In this document: piece after piece, positions 8,109 through 15,737 of the stretch
Layout: every line of letters begins with the position of its first letter
Position numbering within the stretch: the first letter of the stretch is position 1
Assembly: GCA_025351425.1 (NCBI GenBank)
Contig: JANXVY010000053.1
Coordinates: 1-48,879 of the forward strand
Direction of reading: 5' to 3'
Origin: Hyphomicrobium sp.
Lineage (GTDB): Bacteria; Pseudomonadota; Alphaproteobacteria; Rhizobiales; Hyphomicrobiaceae
DNA length: 48,879 nucleotides
Position numbers and translations under genes: made by a program
Notes under the pieces: model-generated
What the model was told of the DNA's origin: nothing
The model's input: the letters and a program-made list of their open reading frames with translations, nothing else
The model's database searches: none

Positions 8109-9109
8109 GGTGCTCGCTCAAGCAGCGGGTGGTCGGGGGCGCTCGCGAGGTAGGCCAACGTCGCCTGCGCGAGGATGGGGGCGAGCAGGAAGCCGTGGCG
8201 GTAGGCGCCGTTGGCCCGCAGCGTACGGCCGCCCTGCTCCACGATCACGCGCGGGATGTTGTCGGGCAGCGCGGGGCGCACGCCTGCTCCCAGATCGAGA
8301 ATTTCGGCTTCGGCAAAGCCCGCATGCAGCAGGCTTGCCGCGCCCAGCAGTTCGAGCGCGGAGCGGACCGTCATGGGGCCGCCGTCGGCGCTCTCGATCA
8401 CCGTTGCACCGATCATGTAGATGCGATCTGGCCAGGGGACCACATAAAGCGGCACGCGGGGATGCAGAAGGCGGATGGGGCGCGTGAAGCCGACCTCGCG
8501 GGCGCGCACGAGAACACGCTCGCCGCGGACGCCGCGCAGTGCAGGCAGGTCGCTGCATGCCGCCAAGCCGCGGCAATCGATGAGCAGGCCGGGGGCAGGC
8601 GGGGAGACATCAGGGGCGCCGAAGCTGACGCGCGCGCCGGCCTCGACGACCGCGTTCAGCAGGAAGTCCATCGCATCCGTTGCGGCCATATGGGCTTCGC
8701 CAGCGAAATAAAGCGCGGTGTCGAAACGGGTGGCGAGTTCGGGTTCGAGGGTTGCCAGAGCGTTGGCATCGAGCCGGGTATGATGGAGGGTTGCGCGGGC
8801 ATAACGGGCGAGTTCACCGGGCTCTCGGGGCGGAGCGACCACCAGCGTGCCGCGAGCTGCGATGCCTGGATAAACCGCGCGCCATAGCGGGAGTGCGGCA
8901 TGGCCCAGTTCGCGCACCAGCGCGGGGGCTGCCTCGGCCTCGCAGTCAGGCGCCAGCATCGCGCCAGCGTAGCGGCTTGCGCTGCCGGCGAACGGCGCTG
9001 GTTGCGGGGAGCGTTCGATCAGGTGAACGGGAAACCCTGCGCGCACCAGCGTGAGCGCTTGCCACAGGCCGATGATGCCGGCGCCGAGAATGGTGATGGT
9101 TTGCGTCAC
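8102..9109 (-). CDS. thiO: FAD-dependent glycine oxidase ThiO
   Basis: Oxidises glycine to the imine used by ThiG in thiazole formation. The 335-residue product has the dinucleotide motif ILGAGIIGLWQA at the N-terminus, the ERS acidic end of the second strand, SRYAGAMLAP, a central DAO-type domain with RGERVLV and YVVPWPDRIYMIGAT, and the C-terminal GYR-like segment (NGAYRHGFLLAP) that closes over FAD. The start codon is GTG (9107-9109) with only a weak upstream GGTAAG. In many relatives thiO sits directly before thiS; here the acyltransferase fusion (4.6-8.0 kb) separates them. Direct repeats of about 50 bp flank the gene, suggesting past rearrangement. Confidence 0.9.
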   Translation of the reverse strand: MTQTITILGAGIIGLWQALTLVRAGFPVHLIERSPQPAPFAGSASRYAGAMLAPDCEAEAAPALVRELGHAALPLWRAVYPGIAARGTLVVAPPREPGELARYARATLHHTRLDANALATLEPELATRFDTALYFAGEAHMAATDAMDFLLNAVVEAGARVSFGAPDVSPPAPGLLIDCRGLAACSDLPALRGVRGERVLVRAREVGFTRPIRLLHPRVPLYVVPWPDRIYMIGATVIESADGGPMTVRSALELLGAASLLHAGFAEAEILDLGAGVRPALPDNIPRVIVEQGGRTLRANGAYRHGFLLAPILAQATLAYLASAPDHPLLERAPK

Positions 9110-9140
9110 GTCTTACCCAGTTCGAAGAAGTACGAGGTCT

Positions 9141-9190
9141 CTGCCCTTGCGCTCCCGCCAAAGGGCTCGCCCTGTGGGAACCCTCACTTG
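9141..9190. repeat. Direct repeat copy B flanking thiO
   Basis: Partner of 8056-8108. It reads CTGCCCTTGCGCTCCC then GGGCTCGCCC, TGGGAACCC and CACTTG, matching copy A in order with small indels. It lies just upstream of thiO, so any thiO promoter must be in or next to it. Confidence 0.55.
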
Positions 9191-9235
9191 AGATAAGCGG
9201 GTCTGGGACCGGAGGTCAGGGCCGGGGAGCGTTTG

Positions 9236-9417
9236 TCTAGAGCAAATTCCGGTCCTACGGAATCGGAATTTTGCTCTAGGTTCTTGATTTTGTAGCATTT
9301 TCATCTTCATGGAGCGAGGCTTCGCCGTCTTCATGGAGCGAGGCTTCGCCGTCTTCATGGAGCGAGGCTTCGCCGTCGACGACGAACCGGGATCCACTTC
9401 GTCGGAAAATGCTCTAG
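9236..9417. repeat. Composite CTCTAG-bounded repeat, with 24-bp unit in three copies
   Basis: Two modules share CTCTAG borders. Module A (9236-9279) is an imperfect hairpin built from GAGCAAATTCCG and its complement. Module B (9274-9417) begins GTTCTTGATTTTGT and ends GTCGGAAAATGCTCTAG. Inside B the 24-bp unit starting CTTCATGGAGCGAGG is present three times in tandem (9305-9376), against one copy in the matching element at 23996. No gene is visible here; the segment lies downstream of dnaE2 and upstream of thiO. Confidence 0.8.
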
Positions 9418-9464
9418 CAGGATTTTCAAGCATAACCGCACGTACGCTTTTGCGAAAATCCTGC
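9417..9464 (-). terminator. Hairpin directly after dnaE2
   Basis: Perfect 11-bp arms GCAGGATTTTC (9417-9427) and GAAAATCCTGC (9454-9464) with a 26-base loop. It starts at the base next to the dnaE2 stop codon and its far end touches the CTCTAG of the neighbouring repeat. There is no U-run after the stem, so it is a likely 3'-end stabiliser or another repeat module rather than a classical terminator. Confidence 0.45.
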
Positions 9465-12400
9465 TTAGTGGAAGTCGCGCGACTTTGGGATAATGCGGGC
9501 GTCGCGCGGGTGATGGGGGCGGGAGCGATCGGCAAAACGTGGGTGTGCCGTGTTTGCTCCTGACGCATCGCTGCCGGGACCGGGTCCGGGGTGCAGCACC
9601 TCGTCAGCGCGGGCGATGGGGATTTTCATCAGCTCCGCACCGTCCGCCAGAAGCGCGAGCCAGTCGCTGCGGTCTTCCAGGCGCTCGCTCACGACATGGA
9701 TGATTTGCTCGTGGCGCTGGATGCGGCCATGGATCAGGATCAAGCGTGCGCCCATCACTGCGCGGCGGTAGCGCTCGAGGGTCTTGGGCCAGACGACGGC
9801 GTTGGCGACGCCGGTCTCGTCTTCGATGGTCATGAACACAACACCCTTGGCCGACCCCGGCCGCTGACGCACCAGCACGAGGCCCGCGACGCTGACGCGG
9901 GCGCCATCCCTCAAACTCGCGAGCCCCGATGCGGGGACCACGCAGGCGCCCGGATGGGTCTCCAAACGAGAGCGCAGGAAGCGGAGCGGGTGGGCTTTGA
10001 GGGACAGCCGAAGGGTCTGGTAATCGTTCACGACGTGCTCGCACAGCGGCATCGGGGGGAGTGCGACTGCGGGCTCGGAGCCGGCCGCCTGCGTCTCGCT
10101 CCAGGCAAACAGGGGAAGCTCGGCCTGCTCACTCAGCGCGCTCGCCTCCCACAGCGCCTCGCGGCGGTCGAGGTTCAGGGAGCGAACCGCATCGGCCGCG
10201 GTGAGCTTGTCAAGGCTTGCGCGTTTCAGGCCACTCACCGCCATCAAGTCCAAGAGCGAGGCAAATGGAGGCGCGTTGGAGGAACCAGATCGAGGTCGCC
10301 GCAACGTACGCGCCGCGACGAGCTTTTCGGCCTCAGCCTGCTCCAGCCCCTCGACCTGGCGCAAGCCAAGGCGGAGCGGAAAGCCGGATGATGGACGGAG
10401 ACGGGCGGGTGGACTGTGAGTTGGGCGGGGTGGCTCCAGCGTGCAGTCCCAATCCGAGTACACGACATCTACGGGCACGACACTAACGCCGTGCTCGGAG
10501 GCATCGCGCACGATCTGGGCGGGGGCGTAAAACCCCATCGGCTGGGAATTGAGCAGAGCGCACGCGAACACCTCCGGGTAATGACATTTGATCCACGCGG
10601 AGACATAGACAAGGAGGGCGAAGCTCGCGGCGTGGCTTTCGGGAAAGCCGTATTCGCCGAAACCCTTGATCTGATTGAAGCAACGGACGGCAAATGCCCG
10701 ATCGTAGCCACGCGCGACCATCTGGCAGACCATCTTGTCCTCCAGCAGGCCGATGGTGCCGCGCTTGCGAAACGTCGCCATGGATTTGCGCAGTTCGTTC
10801 ACGTCGGCATCGGAAAACTTTGCCGCAACCATGGCGATACGCATCGCCTGCTCCTGAAAGAGGGGTACGCCTTTGGTCTTGCCCAGGATCTGGCGCAGTT
10901 CGTCGGGTGGCCCATGCTCGGGGGCGGGTGCTGGATAGTATTCGGGCTCGGCCCCTGAGCGGCGGCGCAGATAGGGGTGCACCATGTCGCCCTGGATAGG
11001 GCCGGGGCGCACGATCGCGACCTCGATCACGAGATCGTAGAAGGTGACCGGCTTCAAGCGCGGCAGCATGTTCATCTGCGCCCGGCTCTCGACCTGGAAG
11101 ACCCCAATGCTGTCGGCGCGGCACAGCATGGCGTAAACGGCCGGGTCTTCGCGCGGGATCGTTGCGAGCGTGAGCGTGCGGCCATAGTGGGCCGCGATCA
11201 GATCGAAGGCCCGGTGAATGCAGGTCAACATGCCGAGCGCCAGGACATCGACCTTCAACAGCCCGAGCGCCGCCAGATCGCTCTTGTCCCACTCGATGAA
11301 GGTGCGGCCGGCCATCGCGGCGTTGCCGACCGGCACGACCTCGATCAAGGGGCTGCGGGTCAGCACGAAGCCGCCGACGTGCTGGGAGAGGTGACGGGGG
11401 AAGCCGATCAGATCCTGCGCGAGTTCCAGCACTGCGGCGAGCAACGGATCGCCTGGATCGAGGCCCGCTTCGCGGACATGCCTTTCCGGCAGCGCGCCAC
11501 CTGAGCGCGTGCCCCAGACCATGCCGGCAAGGGCTGCGATGGTGTCCTCCGACAGCCCCATTGCACGGCCGACATCGCGCACGGCGGAGCGGGCTCGATA
11601 GGAAATGACGGTGGCGGCGAGGCCTGCCCGGTCGCGGCCGTAGCGCTGATAGATATACTGGATCACCTCCTCGCGGCGCTCGTGTTCGAAGTCGACGTCG
11701 ATATCAGGGGGCTCACGGCGCTCGGGGCTGATGAAACGCTCGAACAGGAGGTCGACTTCGGCCGGGTTGACCGAGGTGATGCCCAGACAATAGCAGACGG
11801 CGGAGTTGGCGGCAGAGCCGCGGCCCTGACACAGGATGGCGCGGGAGCGCGCGAAGCGGACGATGTCGTGAACGGTGAGAAAATAGGGGGCGTATTTCAG
11901 CTCCGCGATGAGGGCGAGTTCCCGGGCTATGGTTTGCCTAACTTTGGAGGGAAGTCCGTCGGGGAAGTCCTGGGCGGGAAAGCGTTCGGCCGCGCCTGCC
12001 CAGGTCAGCGCTGCGAGGTGGGTGTCGCCATCTCTTCCTGCGGGAACTGGTTCCTCGGGATATTCATAGACCAGTTCGTCGAGAGAAAAGCAGCAGCGTT
12101 GCGCTATTTCGCCCGTGCGGGAGAGAGCTGCTGGGTGGTCCTTGAACAAACGTTCAAGAGCTGCAGGGGATTTCAAGTGACGCTCGGCGTTGGCCTCCAG
12201 GAGATGGCCCGCCTGATCGATCGTCGTGCCGGCGCGGACGCAGGCCAGCACATCTGCCAGCCGGCGGCGGACAGGCGCATGAAAGCGCACCGCGTTGGTG
12301 GCGACGAAGGGGACCTGGTGGTGCGCCGCGATTTCTGCCAGGGCAGCGAGGCGGGCGCGGTCTTGCCCGTCATAAGCGCAGGTGGCGGCAAGGTAGACTT

Positions 12401-12941
12401 GATCTGCGCCTCGTCCTGTAGCGAGGGCCTGCTTGATGCGGCCAACATCTGCTGCGAAGGGGGCGGGCGCGCGCCAGTTCCACGTGCGCGGGGGCAGGAT
12501 GATGAAAATCTGGCCGTGAGCGTGCTCTGCAACGTCGGCGAGTTGCAGGTGGCAGTGGGCCTTGGGCGCGCGGCTCTGACCAAGAGAGAGCAGCCGGCAA
12601 AGCTGACCGTAGGCTGCCCGGTCGGTGGGCAGGCACACGAGGCTTGGCGTGCCTTTTCCGGGCGCATCGCTGCGATGGCGAGAGCTGTCCGGGCCAGGCT
12701 CGGATCTGTCCGGGTCGTTTGGCAATGGAGCGTCCTGCAGGTCGAGGCGGGCGCCGACGATGAGGCGGAGGCCGACGGCTTTGGCCGCTACATGGGCTCG
12801 CACCACGCCAGCAAGCGTGTTGCGATCGGTGATGGCAAGCGCCGACAGGCCCAGCGCTTTGGCGGTCGAGACCAGTTCCTCGGGGTGGGAGGCACCTTCG
12901 AGGAAGGAGAAGTTCGACACCGCGTGCAGTTCGGCGGTCAT
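9465..12941 (-). CDS. dnaE2: Error-prone DNA polymerase DnaE2
   Basis: SOS-induced C-family polymerase that works with ImuA and ImuB in mutagenic translesion synthesis. The 1158-residue product has an N-terminal PHP domain (ELHAVSNFSFLEGASHPEEL), the catalytic PDIDVDF motif at 412-418, GRGSAANS, the helix-hairpin-helix region, an OB fold (VSVAGLVLVRQRPGSAKG) and a clamp-motif-like QAELPLF at 939-945. ATG 12941 overlaps the imuB stop by four bases (ATGA), so translation is coupled; an in-frame ATG at 12965 is less likely. Two places encode SDAPGK or SDASGA from a core shared with the imuA tandem repeat: near 12652-12674 and in the C-terminal tail (9554-9574). The tail is extended and looks repeat-derived. 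Confidence 0.95.
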   Translation of the reverse strand: MTAELHAVSNFSFLEGASHPEELVSTAKALGLSALAITDRNTLAGVVRAHVAAKAVGLRLIVGARLDLQDAPLPNDPDRSEPGPDSSRHRSDAPGKGTPSLVCLPTDRAAYGQLCRLLSLGQSRAPKAHCHLQLADVAEHAHGQIFIILPPRTWNWRAPAPFAADVGRIKQALATGRGADQVYLAATCAYDGQDRARLAALAEIAAHHQVPFVATNAVRFHAPVRRRLADVLACVRAGTTIDQAGHLLEANAERHLKSPAALERLFKDHPAALSRTGEIAQRCCFSLDELVYEYPEEPVPAGRDGDTHLAALTWAGAAERFPAQDFPDGLPSKVRQTIARELALIAELKYAPYFLTVHDIVRFARSRAILCQGRGSAANSAVCYCLGITSVNPAEVDLLFERFISPERREPPDIDVDFEHERREEVIQYIYQRYGRDRAGLAATVISYRARSAVRDVGRAMGLSEDTIAALAGMVWGTRSGGALPERHVREAGLDPGDPLLAAVLELAQDLIGFPRHLSQHVGGFVLTRSPLIEVVPVGNAAMAGRTFIEWDKSDLAALGLLKVDVLALGMLTCIHRAFDLIAAHYGRTLTLATIPREDPAVYAMLCRADSIGVFQVESRAQMNMLPRLKPVTFYDLVIEVAIVRPGPIQGDMVHPYLRRRSGAEPEYYPAPAPEHGPPDELRQILGKTKGVPLFQEQAMRIAMVAAKFSDADVNELRKSMATFRKRGTIGLLEDKMVCQMVARGYDRAFAVRCFNQIKGFGEYGFPESHAASFALLVYVSAWIKCHYPEVFACALLNSQPMGFYAPAQIVRDASEHGVSVVPVDVVYSDWDCTLEPPRPTHSPPARLRPSSGFPLRLGLRQVEGLEQAEAEKLVAARTLRRPRSGSSNAPPFASLLDLMAVSGLKRASLDKLTAADAVRSLNLDRREALWEASALSEQAELPLFAWSETQAAGSEPAVALPPMPLCEHVVNDYQTLRLSLKAHPLRFLRSRLETHPGACVVPASGLASLRDGARVSVAGLVLVRQRPGSAKGVVFMTIEDETGVANAVVWPKTLERYRRAVMGARLILIHGRIQRHEQIIHVVSERLEDRSDWLALLADGAELMKIPIARADEVLHPGPGPGSDASGANTAHPRFADRSRPHHPRDARIIPKSRDFH

Positions 12942-14590
12942 GCGAAAACCCCATGGATGAACCAAGCGGGGGGCTCGGCTTCTTCGATATCGCCGGCATT
13001 CTCACCGCCGTTGTAGCACCCGGCGCGAAAGACCCAGAAGCGGGCGCCGGCTGCATCCTCAAGCATGTAATACGAGCGCGGACGCGAGGGGCTTTTCGCT
13101 CCAAGCTCGCGCCACCATTCGGGCTCGATCCGCTCGGGGCCTTGGGCGCGAACGACCGTGTGACGCATGCGCCGCCACGTGAAGCAAAGAGGTGCACCCT
13201 CGGGGACTTCGGCCAGGGTGGAGATAGGCTCGGGCGGGGCCAACAGCAGGATGGGGCGGGATGCGAGCGGGGTGGCCCGGTGCGCGGCATCAGGGGGAGC
13301 GGCCGCGGGCGGGTCGAGGGCTGGGTGCACGGCCTGGGCGCGTTCGGGGCAATGGCTTGCCCTCAGCGCCACCCGCAGCACGCGTTCGAGCCCCAGCTTG
13401 TTGGCGAGACGATCGATGAGAAGGCTTGCGGCCTGCGCGCCATCTGCTTCAGAGGTGCGGGTTAGGGCCTGCTGGGAGGCGCTCAGGGGCTCAACGCGGA
13501 GAGCTTCCAGCGCCAGCAGGTCGACGCCGAACCCGCAGTCGAGGGCGGCCCATTTTTCACGCAACAGGCCGGCGATATGGGCGGGCGTGCGCACGGCGTT
13601 GCTCAAGGAGAGAGAGGCTGCGGCCCGCGTGCCGTCGCTGCGGTAGAGGAGGAGACGGCACGCCCGCACGCCCAAATGCGCAGCGTCCAGCCTGTCGCAG
13701 AACTTGGCCACCAACGCCAGTGTCTCACTCTCGAGGGCCGTGGACGAGATCAAGGGTTCAGCGAACGGCGTCATCACGACCAGAGGGGGGAGTGCTTCCA
13801 ACGGATGGCGGGGCTCGGGCCGGAGGCCCAAGGCCTGATCGAGCCGCAGCAGCACGCGCTCACTTTCCGCGCGGGAACGGAAGCGGCGCTCCAGCGTCTG
13901 GCGGGGGAGTTGCGCCAGGGGGCCGATCTGCTTGAAACCGAGGCGGTTCAGCAGCTGAACCTGCGCTGCCTCGATGCGCAGCGCCGCCACGGGCAGATGA
14001 GCGATGGCGGCTAGCGTTGCGCCGGGAACTGCGATGGCCGGACCTGAGCTGGCGCCATGCCAGGCGAGGGCGTGGGCGGCACCAAACGTATCCGCCAACC
14101 CTACGTGCGCGGTAAGGCTAAAGCTGCGCAGCCGGCGCTGCATGTCGCGCAGGAGGGCCGCTTCGCCGCCATAGAGGTGGGCGACGCCGGTGATGTCGAC
14201 CCAGAGGCCATAGCAGCGCAGCAGGCGGCCGGCAGGGCCATCGAGCGCCAGGCCATAGGCGTTGCGGGTGACACCATAGCGGCCGAGCCAGCGGGCGAGC
14301 TTGCGCAGATCACGCCGGTCGGCCGCGGGGGTTGCCTCCCTTACGATCAGCGTGGGCAGGAGGGCGCGCGCATCGGCAAGCGCAAGACCCGGATGGAGGC
14401 CTAATTCGGAGGCTCCCCGGTTGAGCGCGGACAGCCAGACGCCGCGGGCCCCGTCTTCGACCAGCGCCAGGGGCTTGTCAGCGGGAGGCGCGTCGGGGGA
14501 TGGGCTGGGACCTTTGCAGACCTGCGCCAGCGTCTGGTTCAGCCGCTCGATGGGCCAATGGGGAAGGCACACGGAAACAATACGTTTCAT
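12938..14590 (-). CDS. imuB: ImuB, inactive Y-family polymerase-like mutagenesis protein
   Basis: Hub of the ImuA-ImuB-DnaE2 mutasome, linking DnaE2 to the sliding clamp. The 550-residue product starts MKRIVSVCLPHWPIERL, where active Y-family enzymes have a catalytic aspartate, and has DITGVAHLYGGE in place of the SIDE acidic pair, so it is predicted inactive as a polymerase; this is normal for ImuB. The palm/finger-like and little-finger-like regions span about 1-350. ATG 14590 is 27 codons inside a longer open frame and is the family start. The first 113 bases overlap the 3' end of imuA in another frame; the stop overlaps the dnaE2 start as ATGA. SOS control by the LexA box before imuA is expected for all three genes. 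Confidence 0.93.
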   Translation of the reverse strand: MKRIVSVCLPHWPIERLNQTLAQVCKGPSPSPDAPPADKPLALVEDGARGVWLSALNRGASELGLHPGLALADARALLPTLIVREATPAADRRDLRKLARWLGRYGVTRNAYGLALDGPAGRLLRCYGLWVDITGVAHLYGGEAALLRDMQRRLRSFSLTAHVGLADTFGAAHALAWHGASSGPAIAVPGATLAAIAHLPVAALRIEAAQVQLLNRLGFKQIGPLAQLPRQTLERRFRSRAESERVLLRLDQALGLRPEPRHPLEALPPLVVMTPFAEPLISSTALESETLALVAKFCDRLDAAHLGVRACRLLLYRSDGTRAAASLSLSNAVRTPAHIAGLLREKWAALDCGFGVDLLALEALRVEPLSASQQALTRTSEADGAQAASLLIDRLANKLGLERVLRVALRASHCPERAQAVHPALDPPAAAPPDAAHRATPLASRPILLLAPPEPISTLAEVPEGAPLCFTWRRMRHTVVRAQGPERIEPEWWRELGAKSPSRPRSYYMLEDAAGARFWVFRAGCYNGGENAGDIEEAEPPAWFIHGVFA

Positions 14591-15584
14591 CACACCATTC
14601 CAACGCACAAGGGGAAGACTGGGAGAGCACCGGATCGGGACGGTAGCGTTCGAGGGCAAGGGTCGCCACAAAGCCGCCGGGCGCGCGGGAATCCATCGGA
14701 TGGGGCGGACTTGACGTCACGCCCACCCGCCAGCGCGAGGCGGCGGCGGTGGCTCCTTCGCTGGCGGCCGCCGTCAGCAGCAGGCAAGGGGTTGCGCCCG
14801 CATGGGTTGCCAGGCTCAACCGCCGCGCGGCCGTCGTATCAATCGCATCCAGGCTGCCGATGACGAGGGCGCAAGCTGCCGACTTCAACGCCTCCTCGAT
14901 CGCCCACAGCGTTTCCTGCGCGCGGGCGGGCTCGACGATGAGGAGCACCGCCGGGTCAAGGCCGAGAGCTGCTAACCCGTGAGCATAGAGATGCCCGCTC
15001 TCGGACGCTCGGGCGGATGGTCCGCACCAGACGACCTGACCGGACCGGCCCGAACGAAGACGCCGCACGGCAAGGCGCAATGCAAAACCCAGCGCGACCG
15101 CACGACCGGCCACGGCGCTGATGCCCGCTGCGGCCAGAGGCTTGATTTCGTGAAGGCCGCAAGGGTCGAGAGCAACCGCTGCGATAAAGGAGGATGAAGA
15201 CGGGGGGAGACCTAACGTCCAGCGCTCATTGTCAAGAAGGGTGGGCGCCGCCAGCGTCTCCGGGCGTTCCAGGCGCCGGACCTTGGCGCGCAAAGCTTCG
15301 ATGATGGAAGATGGACCTGGAACAGCGTCTCTTCCTGGCGCATCGCTGCCGCCCAAGTGCGCCGGATCGCAATACGCGTCTCTTCCTGGCGCATCGCTGC
15401 GGCCCAAGTGCGCCGGATCGCAATGCGCGTCTTTTCCTGGCGCATCGCTGCGGCCCAAATATGTTGCTCCTGCCCGAACGGACGCAATACCGGTACGCGG
15501 GCAGGAGTTTTTTGCTGACGCTTGCAGCGACGACGACGGGAGGTGAGCAGCCCTGAATGTGGAGTTAAAAGCCAGCTCAGTCAC
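14478..15584 (-). CDS. imuA: ImuA, RecA-like SOS mutagenesis protein with repeat-expanded N-terminus
   Basis: Accessory protein of the ImuB-DnaE2 mutasome, distantly related to RecA/SulA. The conserved part starts near residue 92 (IIEALRAKVRRLE), continues through GLHEIKPLAAAG, VVWCGP and ALVIGSLDAI, and ends with LEWCDETYCFRVP, the usual EWxDETxxF tail. The preceding 90 residues carry a 17-residue repeat (LGRSDAPGKDAHCDPAH type, 2.6 copies). No ATG or GTG lies between repeat and conserved domain, so the repeat is probably translated. GTG 15584 with GCGAGGA four bases upstream is chosen because the LexA box covers the ATG at 15608; ATG 15647 lies upstream of the box. The 3' end overlaps imuB by 113 bases. 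Confidence 0.85.
   Translation of the reverse strand: MTELAFNSTFRAAHLPSSSLQASAKNSCPRTGIASVRAGATYLGRSDAPGKDAHCDPAHLGRSDAPGRDAYCDPAHLGGSDAPGRDAVPGPSSIIEALRAKVRRLERPETLAAPTLLDNERWTLGLPPSSSSFIAAVALDPCGLHEIKPLAAAGISAVAGRAVALGFALRLAVRRLRSGRSGQVVWCGPSARASESGHLYAHGLAALGLDPAVLLIVEPARAQETLWAIEEALKSAACALVIGSLDAIDTTAARRLSLATHAGATPCLLLTAAASEGATAAASRWRVGVTSSPPHPMDSRAPGGFVATLALERYRPDPVLSQSSPCALEWCDETYCFRVPSPLAHRAAEPDAGAGLQRSQPIPRRASR
15325..15458. repeat. 51-bp tandem repeat inside imuA, 2.6 copies
   Basis: Units at 15325-15375, 15376-15426 and a partial third at 15427-15458. Each contains TCCTGGCGCATCGCTGC and the inverted repeat GGCGCA-N15-TGCGCC, so each can form a hairpin. The 51-bp length keeps the imuA frame. 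The core also appears at 12652-12674 and 9554-9574 in dnaE2, in the same reading frame. Confidence 0.85.
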
Positions 15585-15600
15585 GTCATCCTCGCTATAA

Positions 15601-15615
15601 GTTCGCATTATGTTC
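15601..15615 (-). promoter_or_regulatory. LexA (SOS) box before imuA
   Basis: GTTC-GCATTAT-GTTC, an exact match to the alphaproteobacterial LexA consensus GTTC-N7-GTTC (GAAC-N7-GAAC on the coding strand). A possible -35 TTGACG lies at 15641-15636 with a weak -10 (TAAGAA, 15618-15613) partly inside the box, so a bound repressor would block the promoter. The imuA-imuB-dnaE2 cassette is a known SOS target in this class. Confidence 0.85.
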
Positions 15616-15737
15616 TTATTATGGGCGAAGCATCGCGTCAAGAACATTAAGTGAATATTTTGGGATTTTTACTTCACGCAACATCCGGTTCACCTCCACC
15701 CTCACCAAAAGAGAGGTCGCACCCTTGGTGCGCGCTG

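Noticed and set aside
11682-13016. 444-codon plus-strand open frame
   Set aside because: It is antisense to dnaE2, whose motifs are complete. Long antisense frames are expected in GC-rich DNA, and the translation shows no family pattern. The same reasoning applies to 32844-34163 (antisense P450), 42238-43623 (antisense ppk1) and 5243-6040 (antisense to the acyltransferase fusion).
14478-14590. Sequencing frameshift as cause of the imuA-imuB overlap
   Set aside because: Both reading frames carry their proper conserved motifs through the overlap, so two intact overlapping genes fit better than an error.
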